This document shows, piece by piece, positions 37,065 to 46,014 of a DNA stretch of 64,000 nucleotides. Below the pieces are notes generated by a model. The model was not told the origin of the DNA. It searched no databases and saw only the letters and a list, made by a program, of their open reading frames with translations. Every line of letters begins with the position of its first letter. Position 1 is the first letter of the stretch. The DNA is taken from positions 62,001-126,000 of the forward strand of contig JADLDK010000001.1 in NCBI GenBank assembly GCA_020846715.1, in the 5' to 3' direction. The stretch comes from Armatimonadota bacterium. Lineage in GTDB: Bacteria > Armatimonadota > UBA5829 > DSUL01. A program made the translations under genes and the position numbers.

Positions 37065-37119
37065 AAATACCTAGAGCTTCCTTCGATCAGCCACCCGTCC
37101 TCACCTCCTGCCCGGCGGA

Positions 37120-37147
37120 CCTCCAGGTTGGGAAACCTGGAGGGATG
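37120..37147. repeat. Palindromic repeat B, copy before the CehA-type gene end
   Basis: CCTCCAGGTT-GGGA-AACCTG then GAGGGATGG, ten-base perfect stem. The preceding 30 bp match 32630-32660, so a 60-bp composite unit is repeated. It lies 27 bp past the stop of the minus-strand metallohydrolase gene and might also act as its terminator. Confidence 0.85.
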
Positions 37148-37173
37148 GTAAGCGGCGCACTCTCCGCAGAAGT

Positions 37174-39786
37174 CTAGTGCGGGATTCCGTGCTCGTGCAT
37201 CTTCTTGTGGATGGCCTGAGCCGCCTCGCGCAGTGGACCCTCCAGATATTCTAGATGGTCGTGGGAGTGGTGGTGATGCGTGACGTGCCCGGGCTTCCAC
37301 TGAGGCGCGCGACGAATGTGCTGCAGGCTGCCATCCACAAGCGTCAGCATGTATTGGAGTGAAGCGGGGCTACAGACGTCGTAGGTTTCGCCTACCTGGA
37401 TGTAAACGGGAGACGTATGCGCGCACACCGCGCGCCGCCACGAGTCAAAGTGCCGCACTGCCTTTCCTGCTGGTGCGGATTCGATGTGATAATCCGGTCC
37501 CCCACAGCGCGCGCACAGCCAGGTGGATCCGTCTATCTTCAGTTGCGCGCGCAGCGTCAATTCTTTCGCACCCGCAGATTCCTGCGTATGCGCGACTACC
37601 TCCCCGCCCTGCACAATCTGCAGCGTATGGACAGGAATGATGCTCGACGCGCTACACTCCACGTCGAGAGTGCCCCCATCCCTGCCAAGATGAATGGTTG
37701 AACCCATCGTCTGTCCGTTCACTTTGAAGCGCAGCAGCGGTCCTCCGGAGATGAAGGTGTTTCCGCTGCGAAGGGCCTTCAACCAGTTGTCATAAGTGAA
37801 CTCCTCGTCCGGCGGGATCCAGGCGTACGTGCGGTACAGACCCACCGGAACACCCGCGTCCATCTTGTCGGTCCCGCCTGTGATGGGCAAGCGGTATCCG
37901 GCGTTCAGATAGCGGTAATAGTCCACGTGCAAGAACATGTTCTGCGCAATCATCTCGACAGCGTCTGCGCGGCCTGTCGCTATGAGCACAGCGGGCTCTG
38001 CGTTCGGATTGGGCATGTGAGGGATAACGACGGTGCCACCCTGAGCGTGGCATACGTCCGCCCAGCGGGACAGGGTCGTTTCCAGATTCCCTCCCATTTC
38101 GGCCTCGCCCGGACCATCAGAACACCAGGGCATGACAGGCTCCTTCAGACCGAGCAGCGTAAGGTGCCCGAGAATGTGCTGGCGGTTTTCCTGCGTTGCA
38201 TAGACGATCGTCTCTTTGTCACCCGAAACGTGGGGCTTCCCGGTGAACTCTTCGGTGTTGGTGAACAGATGTCCCCACTGGGACTGAAGGAGGTTGACGA
38301 CGTCCAGGTCTTCGCCGGACGCTTCCAGCAGCGCGCCCTGCGAAGACAGAAAGTGGACGTGCGTATCCCCGCTGAAGTAGCGCTCGGCGTTGAGGTTGTG
38401 CTTGCGTTTCAGGCGAAGAGTCAGCTCTCTTTGTCCAGGCTGGATGGTCACAGTCTGGCGCAGTGGTTCGTATTCGTACCCCCGCGCGGCATCCACGATG
38501 ACCTCACCACGGGGTAGCCAGCCCTGACACTTTCCGTCAATGTAGGCGTAGGTAATCTGAGACAGGCGCACGTCGCCGCCGATGTCTATGTGCCAGGTTC
38601 CGAGATTTGAGTTGACGTGCCCGTGGTGGCCGTGCGGCTGGTACGGAACGCCGTGTGGTGAGCGAAAGTGGATGCGGCAGGGAACGGGTTTTCCGGTATC
38701 GGCATCCAGAACGGTGGTATGCACCCAGTTTCGGCCGCTTTCAATGACTTCGATTCTGACGCGCTCCGTCTCGACGCTGCCCCTGGACTCGATCTCACCC
38801 CAATTCGCCTGTGCAATTTCATCTTCGCCCTGCTTGACGGTGAGAGTCGCTGACGGCGTCGCTGCGATCTCCACGTACGCAGGCGAACTTGTCAGATTCT
38901 GTTCCTCGCCGAATCCGGCGTGGCCGCTCGCCAGAAAGGCGACCGGAGTCTCCAGTGGCAAGGCGTAGACGTAGGTTGCGACACCTCGATCAACAGTAAC
39001 GTCGAGGTTGAAGTTTTTCTGAGCGAGCTCCGGGCTGAGCAGAGTCAGCTTCACAGGAACAGCCGCGCTCTGATGAAACGGCTTCTCGTCGAGATGCCCG
39101 AGAGTGATGGCCCCGACGACGAAGCCTGGCAAGGGAAAGTTACCGTATTCGTCCAGCGTCTGGCTGTGCGGTCCAAGCGCATCCGCCCGGCCCGGTGAAC
39201 GCTCCGAAGGCTCGGCGGCTCTCAGCTCAACACGATCCAGAGGAACTTCCGGCCGCGGGTTCTCCCAGACCCACAGATAGTAGTCTCCGGGCCATCCCAA
39301 CCCTACCTCCTGCTGGCGATTTCCGGCCTCACCCGGCGGAACAGGCCCCCGCGTGTGCAGGCCGTCGCGCCCGTCCGGGAGCGAAGCGAACGGCAGGAAG
39401 CCCCAGGGAATTGGAATAGCGGCAATCTCGAAGCGCTCCCGAATTGGCGCCTCGACGCTGCTTCCATCCGCGTACACGAACGTGTAGATTCCCACAGTAC
39501 GGCCAAGACTGTCTCCGCGCTCCAGAAAACTCTCCAGCATCGCGTGGGCGAAGATGACGTTTCTGGCTGTCTTGCCGATGGGGATTGATATCTTGCTGGC
39601 GCCCACCGCTGAGCTATCCGGCCGGCGCCCGAGGCACACAAAGCACGACTTCATATCTGGAACGAAGCGAAAAGGAATTCCGCGGTAGTCCGTCGGCCAG
39701 GCGGCAGGCTCATAGTCCACCTGCGTACGCACGTCTGCCCCCGCACTGCAAAAACCAGAGATATCCAGAACTTCGTAGTCGGTCAT
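37174..39786 (-). CDS. CehA/McbA-family metallohydrolase (PHP-like), 870 aa
   Basis: The C-terminal half (about residues 465-740) is a PHP-like metallohydrolase: SGDTHVHFLSS gives the first two metal ligands, VIPHMPNPNAEP and GGTDKMDAG give further His and Asp ligands. The N-terminal half (about 1-440) is mostly beta and contains an Ig-like domain (VHTTVLDADTGKPVPCRIHF). The named relatives CehA and McbA hydrolyse carbaryl, but most members are uncharacterised. There is no signal peptide. The last 35 residues hold a natural His-rich stretch (HVTHHHHSHDH) that may bind metal. ATG with GAGG seven bases upstream. It stands 192 bp downstream of the lipase-like gene. Confidence 0.85.
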   Translation of the reverse strand: MTDYEVLDISGFCSAGADVRTQVDYEPAAWPTDYRGIPFRFVPDMKSCFVCLGRRPDSSAVGASKISIPIGKTARNVIFAHAMLESFLERGDSLGRTVGIYTFVYADGSSVEAPIRERFEIAAIPIPWGFLPFASLPDGRDGLHTRGPVPPGEAGNRQQEVGLGWPGDYYLWVWENPRPEVPLDRVELRAAEPSERSPGRADALGPHSQTLDEYGNFPLPGFVVGAITLGHLDEKPFHQSAAVPVKLTLLSPELAQKNFNLDVTVDRGVATYVYALPLETPVAFLASGHAGFGEEQNLTSSPAYVEIAATPSATLTVKQGEDEIAQANWGEIESRGSVETERVRIEVIESGRNWVHTTVLDADTGKPVPCRIHFRSPHGVPYQPHGHHGHVNSNLGTWHIDIGGDVRLSQITYAYIDGKCQGWLPRGEVIVDAARGYEYEPLRQTVTIQPGQRELTLRLKRKHNLNAERYFSGDTHVHFLSSQGALLEASGEDLDVVNLLQSQWGHLFTNTEEFTGKPHVSGDKETIVYATQENRQHILGHLTLLGLKEPVMPWCSDGPGEAEMGGNLETTLSRWADVCHAQGGTVVIPHMPNPNAEPAVLIATGRADAVEMIAQNMFLHVDYYRYLNAGYRLPITGGTDKMDAGVPVGLYRTYAWIPPDEEFTYDNWLKALRSGNTFISGGPLLRFKVNGQTMGSTIHLGRDGGTLDVECSASSIIPVHTLQIVQGGEVVAHTQESAGAKELTLRAQLKIDGSTWLCARCGGPDYHIESAPAGKAVRHFDSWRRAVCAHTSPVYIQVGETYDVCSPASLQYMLTLVDGSLQHIRRAPQWKPGHVTHHHHSHDHLEYLEGPLREAAQAIHKKMHEHGIPH

Positions 39787-39978
39787 GTTCAGCCCTCAAC
39801 CATCGCTGCGTTTCCTTTCCTCAATACTCAAGCGGCCTCCTGCCTTGCAGTTTTCCCGGCTGCTGTACACCAGCCAGGCTGGGAAGCATGGCTCCCCTTG
39901 TGTGACGAGTCACGGGCTGGCAGGAGAGAGCTCATTCTAGAACTGTTAGCGGCAGCGGGAAAAACCAGGCTTCGGGCT

Positions 39979-41748
39979 TCAGGGCTGGGTGAGGATTTCG
40001 ATATCGCCTTGATCACGCGGACGGATAGCCGCCAAAACTGCTGAACCGGTGTCTGAGGTGGAGCTTGCGCCAGTGACGGTGACAAACTCACCGACCGGTG
40101 GCGCGGCTATCGTCTGTCCCGCAGAGAGGCCCGTTACAAGCACGCGCACATCGCCCGAACCGTCATTGATAGTAAAGAAGGATTGATCGTCGGCGACGCC
40201 AGTCACAAGGCCGCCTGTACGCACCAGCAGACCGGTATTGCTGGCGCCAACTCCACCTGTCACACCTGCGGAGAACTGCCCCACGAGCCCACCACCGAGC
40301 GCGCCCGTTTTCATTGTGAGCGGCGCGGGAGGCGAGGCGTGACCGGTGATTGTGACTGAGGACGCCGCTACTGCGCGCTCACCCCCACGTGTCGCCATTG
40401 GGCCGAAGATCGTCACAGTGTCTCCGGGAGCGACTGCCGCAGGACTTTCTACAGCCACTCCCCACGCGCGATCCGGTTGCTCCGCATAGAACCGCCCCGC
40501 ATAGACGCCGGTAACAACAAGACCAGCGATATTAGCCGTTGCGCCGTCCGGCATAAAGCAGGGATTCACCTTTGCGCCGGCTCCCAGCACTTCGTCCAGC
40601 ATAAACGCATTTGTGGCGGGCGTAATAGTGGAGTGATTCTGAGCGGTCATCTGGACAAGAGTTCGGTCGAACATGGATTGACCAGAGCGCATGTCCAGAG
40701 CTGAGCCAGCTGGAATGAACGCAGGTACGAAATGTTGATCCATCTCAAACTCCGGCGTGCGGATGTTTCCGGCCGCGAAGTCTCCCGCAAGGGAACCCGG
40801 ACCGACATCCGTGGCCGTTGCGCTGTAAGTCTGAGAGCACACCTGGATGCGCACAATGAAGTTGGCATAGGTGCGGCAGGCGGCCAGCCAGTCTCCGGTG
40901 GCATAAGGCAGCGCGCTCCAGGAGCCGTTTGAGATGGCGACGTTGCGGCTTTTGTGAGGATAGCCGTCGCCGTTCAGCGCATTCAGAGCGTTGTAGAACC
41001 AGTCGTGCGCAGCGGGTGAGCTCACAAAACTGGTGGCTGAGGGTAGCGCGCCGAGAGCACAGCCATTGGTGGCAAAGCTGAGCACGCTCTGGTAGAGCAT
41101 GGACACTGCGGCGTCCGAGCGCATTAGCGGCAGTGTATCAGGGCTGTTCTGAAAGATGATGAGCTCCTGGAGGTTGGGGTTGGCGTTAGCGCCCTGCTGA
41201 GGGGAATCGCCGGAGACGAACAGGCGCACCAGACCGTCTGAGGGACCGTGGCCAGCTTCATCCGCCGCCAGCGCCCATCGCGTGATGACCCCTCCCATGC
41301 TGAGGCCAATAATGTCCACCTGCCCACTTGCCAGACCACCGTAGTTGGCGGCCTGCGCGACGGCGGAGCTTACAAGCTTCGCGTTCGCCGCAATAGCTCC
41401 CCCGCCATCTCCAAAGTTCACAATCCAGACGTCGCGCCCGGCTGCCCGGACTGTGTCTATCCCACCGAGCACGTTGACCTGTTGATAAACGGCGTCAGGT
41501 ACTGTCTTGTTTGTCGGATCAAAGCCTTCAACGATGATCACCGGAGGGCCGGACTCGGCGCGATAGGCTGGGTAGAGGTCCATGTAGCCAGCAGGGACGC
41601 TGTGGGTCACAACACTGAGCTGGTTTTGCGCATCGAAGATAGCGGTCTGTCCTGAGGCGCCCGGAAGGGCCAGGCGCACCGTTTGCGATGAGCCGCTGGA
41701 AGCCGCTGCGAGCACGAGCACGCACACATACGCGCGAAAGCCAGACAT
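39979..41748 (-). CDS. Secreted lipase/esterase-like alpha/beta hydrolase with OB-like module
   Basis: A signal peptide (residues about 1-20) leads to an alpha/beta-hydrolase domain (about 50-350). The nucleophile elbow is GLSMG (Ser150) in VDIIGLSMGGVITRWAL, followed by a region with the expected Asp and His (DQHFVPAFIPAGS, QNHSTITPAT). The C-terminal 200 residues are the double OB-like module, with AEQPDRAWGVAV, GERAVAASSVTITG and VGASNTGLLVRTGGLVTG. Similar hydrolases act on long-chain esters or remodel surface lipids; the substrate is unknown. ATG with AAAGGAG six bases upstream. It is 187 bp past btuD and faces no convergent gene. Confidence 0.82.
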   Translation of the reverse strand: MSGFRAYVCVLVLAAASSGSSQTVRLALPGASGQTAIFDAQNQLSVVTHSVPAGYMDLYPAYRAESGPPVIIVEGFDPTNKTVPDAVYQQVNVLGGIDTVRAAGRDVWIVNFGDGGGAIAANAKLVSSAVAQAANYGGLASGQVDIIGLSMGGVITRWALAADEAGHGPSDGLVRLFVSGDSPQQGANANPNLQELIIFQNSPDTLPLMRSDAAVSMLYQSVLSFATNGCALGALPSATSFVSSPAAHDWFYNALNALNGDGYPHKSRNVAISNGSWSALPYATGDWLAACRTYANFIVRIQVCSQTYSATATDVGPGSLAGDFAAGNIRTPEFEMDQHFVPAFIPAGSALDMRSGQSMFDRTLVQMTAQNHSTITPATNAFMLDEVLGAGAKVNPCFMPDGATANIAGLVVTGVYAGRFYAEQPDRAWGVAVESPAAVAPGDTVTIFGPMATRGGERAVAASSVTITGHASPPAPLTMKTGALGGGLVGQFSAGVTGGVGASNTGLLVRTGGLVTGVADDQSFFTINDGSGDVRVLVTGLSAGQTIAAPPVGEFVTVTGASSTSDTGSAVLAAIRPRDQGDIEILTQP

Positions 41749-41774
41749 GGATTCTCCTTTGCTCCTCCGCGATG

Positions 41775-41790
41775 ACGGCCGATGGGCCGT
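41775..41790 (-). promoter_or_regulatory. Small hairpin ahead of the lipase gene
   Basis: ACGGCC-GATG-GGCCGT lies 27 bp upstream of the lipase ATG in the minus-strand leader. It could be the end of the btu transcript or a leader structure. Confidence 0.3.
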
Positions 41791-41935
41791 GGAAAAGCTG
41801 TATTCAGTGTATCAGCCCACGGGCATGCGCGCAATCAGCCCGCGATTATTACACTGCAAAGGAACGCTCGGAGAGATCCCAAATTGCGTGTGAGGATGTA
41901 GTACGCTTTTAGGCGGACATGGGCTGGAAAGCACG

Positions 41936-43225
41936 CTAATTGCGGCCAAGCTGCGCACGCAGAGCATCGAGTACAGCCGGAGGATTTGAGACGACCTGAG
42001 CCTGTTCCCGGATGGCCGCCAGCCACTGGCTTCCCTGACCGTCCGTGTAGTCCTGCGCTGTTTCCGCTCCACTATCGCTGTCACTGGATTTGAGGCTGAT
42101 GACCCGTTTGTAGTCCTTCAGCGCCTCCATAACGACACGCAGGTTGTCAACATTGCCCGGCCCAAGGCAGAAGTCCGTCAGCACAATGGCATCTGCATCC
42201 AGCGCCATCTTGAGGTTGGCAGCGGCGCGAGGCGGAGAGATAGGCGAGAACGGCGCTTCGGCAACATGGGGGATGTTCATCGCGCGACACAATTCTTCGT
42301 CGCTGTCCCCGATATTTACAACGCCACACGTAACGCGGTATCCTTCGCTCATCAACATTGTCAGGACCGGCCCGCCGCTTCCACCTCCACAGACAACATG
42401 CACCGTGGGCGCGCCTTCGTCAGATCTATCCGGCTCGAACAGAGGCGGCATCGGAAGCATATAAGGCCGCCCGGTCATGGGATTGCGGCGCACCCACATC
42501 CGAGCCTGCCAGACCTTTGCCAGCAAAGATTCAGTCACCACGTCCTGCGGGGCGCCCTGCTCCACAATCCGACCGCTGTCCATGACGGCAATCTGCTCGC
42601 ACCACGTAGCAGCAAGGTTCAAATCGTGCAGAACGGCCAGCACCGCAATTCCCCGCTCACGAGATAAATCAGCGACCAGGGAGAGAATTGCCGTCTGCTG
42701 GGCGACATCCAGATGCGCGGTTGGTTCATCCAGAAGCAGCACTTCCGGCACCTGCGCCAGAGCTTTGGCGATCGTGACTCGCTGGCGCTCGCCCCCGGAA
42801 ACTTCACGAATTGAGCGTGACGCCAGTGGCAAGACTCCAACTACGTCCAGAGCGCTCAGAGCCACAGACTCATCTTCTACAGTCTCCAGATGCAGGCGAC
42901 CAACGTGAGGGTGTCTTCCAAGAAGTACGATTTCGAGACAACTCAGATCAAAAGGGACACTGATCTCCTGAGGGACAACCGCAACGCGTCTGGCGAAATC
43001 CCTGGCTGAGTAGCTCCAGATGTCCTTTCCCGCCAACAGCACCCGTCCACGCAGCGGCTTCACACCGCGGCTGGCGGTGCGCACAAGCGTGCTCTTTCCA
43101 CTCCCGTTTGGCCCGACCAGCCCAATGAAGCGCCCGCGCTCAAGCTGCAGTGAGACATCCTTCAGAACAGGATGCGCGCGGTTGTATCCCGCGGCGACTT
43201 TGCGGATTTCCAATTGAGCGCTCAC
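41936..43225 (-). CDS. btuD: Cobalamin/siderophore-type ABC transporter ATPase with C-terminal extension
   Basis: Residues 1-255 are an ABC ATPase: Walker A GPNGSGKST (about 37-45), signature SGGERQRV, Walker B VLLLDEPTAHLD, and the H-loop HDLNLA. Sequence context (BtuC- and BtuF-like neighbours) puts it in the FecCD/BtuCDF import class. Residues about 275-429 form an unusual Rossmann-like extension with VHVVCGGGSGGPVLTML; a similar tail occurs in the B. subtilis YvrA type of importer. The GTG start overlaps btuC by four bases (GTGA). Cobalamin is the likeliest substrate, but heme or other corrinoids or siderophores cannot be excluded. No B12 riboswitch is seen nearby. Confidence 0.85.
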   Translation of the reverse strand: MSAQLEIRKVAAGYNRAHPVLKDVSLQLERGRFIGLVGPNGSGKSTLVRTASRGVKPLRGRVLLAGKDIWSYSARDFARRVAVVPQEISVPFDLSCLEIVLLGRHPHVGRLHLETVEDESVALSALDVVGVLPLASRSIREVSGGERQRVTIAKALAQVPEVLLLDEPTAHLDVAQQTAILSLVADLSRERGIAVLAVLHDLNLAATWCEQIAVMDSGRIVEQGAPQDVVTESLLAKVWQARMWVRRNPMTGRPYMLPMPPLFEPDRSDEGAPTVHVVCGGGSGGPVLTMLMSEGYRVTCGVVNIGDSDEELCRAMNIPHVAEAPFSPISPPRAAANLKMALDADAIVLTDFCLGPGNVDNLRVVMEALKDYKRVISLKSSDSDSGAETAQDYTDGQGSQWLAAIREQAQVVSNPPAVLDALRAQLGRN

Positions 43226-44274
43226 GGCCTGTCCTGCGCGGCCTTGCGGCTTCCTCTGGTCAGAATGTAGAGGAACACTGGCGCCCCCACTGCCGCTGTG
43301 ATGACACCTACGGGAATCTCTCTAGGCGGCGCCAATCCACGAGCCAGCGCGTCAGCAAGCACCAGCAGGCACGCTCCGCCAAGCGCGCTGGTCACCAACA
43401 GCATCCGGTGATCTGCTCCCAGCACCCGGCGCATGGCGTGCGGCACAAGAAGCCCGACAAAGCCGATTACGCCGGCTGAAGCGACAGTCACCGCTGTGCC
43501 AAAAGTGACCAGCCCAATCACCCAAGCTTTCAGACGTTCCGGCTCTACTCCGAGCTGCCGCGCCGTTTCCTCTCCCAGCGCATAGGCGTTCAAATCGCGG
43601 GAGAACCAGTAAAGGCCGCCCAGCGTGACCACGGCCGCCCGGTCAACCATAGCAAGATAGCCCCACGGAGACGGCGTCTCAAAGCTCCCTGCAAACCAGA
43701 TGAAGACGCGTCCCAGATCATCGGTGCGGGCGGTCAGCAGAAAAGTCGTAATCGCCCAGAAAAGCGCCCCCACGATAATTCCGGACAACAAAAACGTGTT
43801 CACGTCCACACGGCCCGCGCGACGGGCAAAGGCAAACACCAGGGCGACCGCAACTACTCCCGTCCCGAATGCGCACAGCGGTATTATCCACCCTGCGCCA
43901 GAGCTGTCCCACCCCAGCACAACCGCCATACTGGCGCCGAGGACACAGCCCGAAGACACTCCAACGGTGTAAGGCTCAGCAAGGGGGTTACCAAGAAGTC
44001 CCTGTAGAGCGGCCCCTCCGGCCGCCAGCACCGCACCCGTGAATGCGGCCAGCAAAATGCGAGGCAGACGGAGGTCAAAGATTATGCTTGTGGAGTCGTC
44101 GTGGTGACGCGTGAGGACATTCCAGAGACTTTGCCCGATCTCGCGCAGAATCTCACCGTAGCCAATCCCGACAGCGCCAACTCGCAGGGCTATGGCAATG
44201 CATACGAAAAGTGCCACGAGCAGGACAACACCGGCTACCAGCATCCTGTGCCCAAGTCTGCTCGAGTTAGTCAC
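43222..44274 (-). CDS. btuC: BtuC/FecCD-type ABC permease
   Basis: A 350-aa inner-membrane protein with about ten transmembrane helices. It has RLPRILLAAFTGAVLAAGGAALQGLLGNPLAEPYTVG, the FecCD/BtuC hallmark, and GVIGFVGLLVPHAMRRVLG with the coupling-helix sequence for the ATPase. GTG 44274 is the start: it overlaps the btuF stop (GTGA), and it opens a normal N-terminus; a longer frame upstream to 44424 would run through btuF. Lying between btuF and btuD it forms the translocation pore for their substrate. Confidence 0.93.
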   Translation of the reverse strand: MTNSSRLGHRMLVAGVVLLVALFVCIAIALRVGAVGIGYGEILREIGQSLWNVLTRHHDDSTSIIFDLRLPRILLAAFTGAVLAAGGAALQGLLGNPLAEPYTVGVSSGCVLGASMAVVLGWDSSGAGWIIPLCAFGTGVVAVALVFAFARRAGRVDVNTFLLSGIIVGALFWAITTFLLTARTDDLGRVFIWFAGSFETPSPWGYLAMVDRAAVVTLGGLYWFSRDLNAYALGEETARQLGVEPERLKAWVIGLVTFGTAVTVASAGVIGFVGLLVPHAMRRVLGADHRMLLVTSALGGACLLVLADALARGLAPPREIPVGVITAAVGAPVFLYILTRGSRKAAQDRP

Positions 44275-45197
44275 GGCTGCAGGCTGCTCCCTGCAGAGTG
44301 CGCTGGGCCAATCTCCCGAGCCATCTGGCGCAGGCCATCCACAAGTCTCGGCGCGGGGCGGAGATAGAGATCCGGATCTACCTGGAACACTTTCCCACGT
44401 CGAACTGCAGGAGCTCTTTTCCACAAAGGCGAGTTCAAAATGTCTTTTCTGGCTGCTGTATCAGTGACAAAAATGAAGTCTGGCTGATATTTCGCGGTGA
44501 GTTCCTGGGACAGGTGGTTGAAGCCGGGGCTCGCATCGTGCGCAACGTTCACGCCGCCGGCGACAGTGATCATGTCATCAACAAAGGTCTTCGGTCCTGC
44601 CGCCCAGACCGGATTGCCCTGGACGGCGAAAAGCACCAGAGGCCGCGCCTTCTTGCCAGCATACCTGCGCTGAACCTCAGTGTAAGCGGTGTCCATCTGA
44701 GCTCGGATGACAGCTCCCCGGTCCGGCGCTCCACAGACTTTACCAAGACTCTCAATTTCATCCCCAACTTCTCGCCAGCTTACAGGATTCATCTCGGCCG
44801 TGCGGATTCCGGCTTTTCTGAGCGCTTCAAGTGGTTGCCGGTTCAGAAGAGCATGGCCCACAACAAGATCAGGTTTGAGGGCAAGAACAGCCTCCACACT
44901 GATGTTGACGTCGCCGACTTTTGGTCTGGACCTTGCCTCAGGTGGAAAGTTGCACTGCTTAGTGACACCAACGACACGGCTGCCAAGACCCAGGGCATAC
45001 AGAACTTCTGTGGTACTGGGTGACAGAGAAACGATGCGCTTAGGCGCTGCGTTAGTCTCGGACGACGTCCTGACACCGGGGGAACTAGACCGGGATACGC
45101 AACCTTGTACTACAGCGACAACGAGGACGGCTGCCAGCGTCTGAACTACGCGACGGCCGGCGTCAAGAGCGCTGAGCCTGGTCCAGGGTAGAGTCAA
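44271..45197 (-). CDS. btuF: BtuF-type substrate-binding lipoprotein
   Basis: A 308-aa periplasmic binding protein of the helical-backbone class. The N-terminus is a lipoprotein signal with VVQGC as lipobox. The first lobe includes RIVSLSPSTTEVLYALGLG, standard for cobalamin/iron-complex binding proteins, and the second lobe has FVTDTAARKDILNSPLWKRAPAV and VFQVDPDLYLRPAPR. It captures the ligand and delivers it to BtuC. The TTG start overlaps the rluB stop (TTGA), an efficient coupling signal. With the permease and ATPase it forms a complete importer of three overlapping genes. Confidence 0.92.
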   Translation of the reverse strand: MTLPWTRLSALDAGRRVVQTLAAVLVVAVVQGCVSRSSSPGVRTSSETNAAPKRIVSLSPSTTEVLYALGLGSRVVGVTKQCNFPPEARSRPKVGDVNISVEAVLALKPDLVVGHALLNRQPLEALRKAGIRTAEMNPVSWREVGDEIESLGKVCGAPDRGAVIRAQMDTAYTEVQRRYAGKKARPLVLFAVQGNPVWAAGPKTFVDDMITVAGGVNVAHDASPGFNHLSQELTAKYQPDFIFVTDTAARKDILNSPLWKRAPAVRRGKVFQVDPDLYLRPAPRLVDGLRQMAREIGPAHSAGSSLQP

Positions 45198-45973
45198 GCG
45201 CCTGACTCCCGAGCTGCGTCCGCAGGGTTGAGTTTGCTCGACTGCGCCGGTTGCGCCTTCAGTTTGTTCAACAAGGACATCTCTTCGTCCGTCAAGTCTC
45301 TGATCTGACCCGGCCGCAGATCCGCCAGACTGACAGGCCCAAGCTGAACGCGAACGAGACGCGCAACTTCGTACCCAAGCGCCTCGAACATCCGCCTGAT
45401 CTGACGGTTGCGTCCTTCACGAATAGTCAACGCCACGCGCGTGCGCTCTTTCTCCTTATCGCGTACAGTTAGCTCAACGCGCGCAGGCAGCGTGAGCCCG
45501 TCGTCCAGTTCAACACCTTCAGCAAGACGCTTAATATCCTCATCCGAGACAACACCCCGAATAGTAGCCCGGTATGTCTTGGTGACTTCGAAGCGCGGAT
45601 GCGTCAGGCGGTTGGCCAGCTCCCCATCGTTGGTGAAAAGAATGAGTCCCTCACTGGCGGCGTCCAGCCGTCCAACAGGATTAAGATGGCGCAGCTTCTC
45701 CGGAAGCAGATCCATCAAAGTCCGCGTCGCATGAGGGTCTCTGCGCGTAGAGACATAGCCGCGCGGTTTGTACATCGCGATGTAGGAGAGCTTTCTGGCG
45801 TGTATGGCTCTGCGACCAACAGCGATAACATCCTCATCCGGATCTGCGCGCACGCCAAGTTCGCGCACGATCTCGCCATTCACGCGCACGTGACCGTCCT
45901 GAATGAGCTTCTCACATTCCCGTCGGCTGCCCAGACCTGCACTCGCCAGTATCTTCTGCAATCGCTCCTGCAT
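45194..45973 (-). CDS. rluB: Ribosomal large-subunit pseudouridine synthase (RsuA/RluB type)
   Basis: A 259-aa enzyme with an S4 RNA-binding domain at residues 1-60 (LQKILASAGLGSRRECEKLIQ) and a pseudouridine synthase domain beyond. The catalytic Asp lies in GRLDAASEGL. Other family motifs are HPRFEVTKTYRA and REGRNRQIRRMFEALGYEV. By length and motif it fits RluB/RluE/RsuA types; it most likely modifies 23S rRNA. It is between the DD-carboxypeptidase gene (42-bp gap) and btuF (4-nt overlap). ATG start without a clear Shine-Dalgarno site. Confidence 0.92.
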   Translation of the reverse strand: MQERLQKILASAGLGSRRECEKLIQDGHVRVNGEIVRELGVRADPDEDVIAVGRRAIHARKLSYIAMYKPRGYVSTRRDPHATRTLMDLLPEKLRHLNPVGRLDAASEGLILFTNDGELANRLTHPRFEVTKTYRATIRGVVSDEDIKRLAEGVELDDGLTLPARVELTVRDKEKERTRVALTIREGRNRQIRRMFEALGYEVARLVRVQLGPVSLADLRPGQIRDLTDEEMSLLNKLKAQPAQSSKLNPADAARESGA

Positions 45974-46014
45974 GTAGACAATTATGCGCTATCCGGGCGC
46001 AGTGGGCTTGTGTC

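Noticed and set aside
33445-37147. CRISPR-like array of repeats
   Set aside because: The repeats are palindromic, unevenly spaced and of several families, with no regular spacers and no cas genes.
36926-37300. 124-codon minus-strand frame over palindromes
   Set aside because: Most of its length is repeat B and repeat D sequence; no protein-like pattern or ribosome site.
41749-41935. Possible cobalamin riboswitch between btuD and the lipase gene
   Set aside because: No B12-box (GCCACTG) or matching secondary structure; the gap is after, not before, the importer genes.
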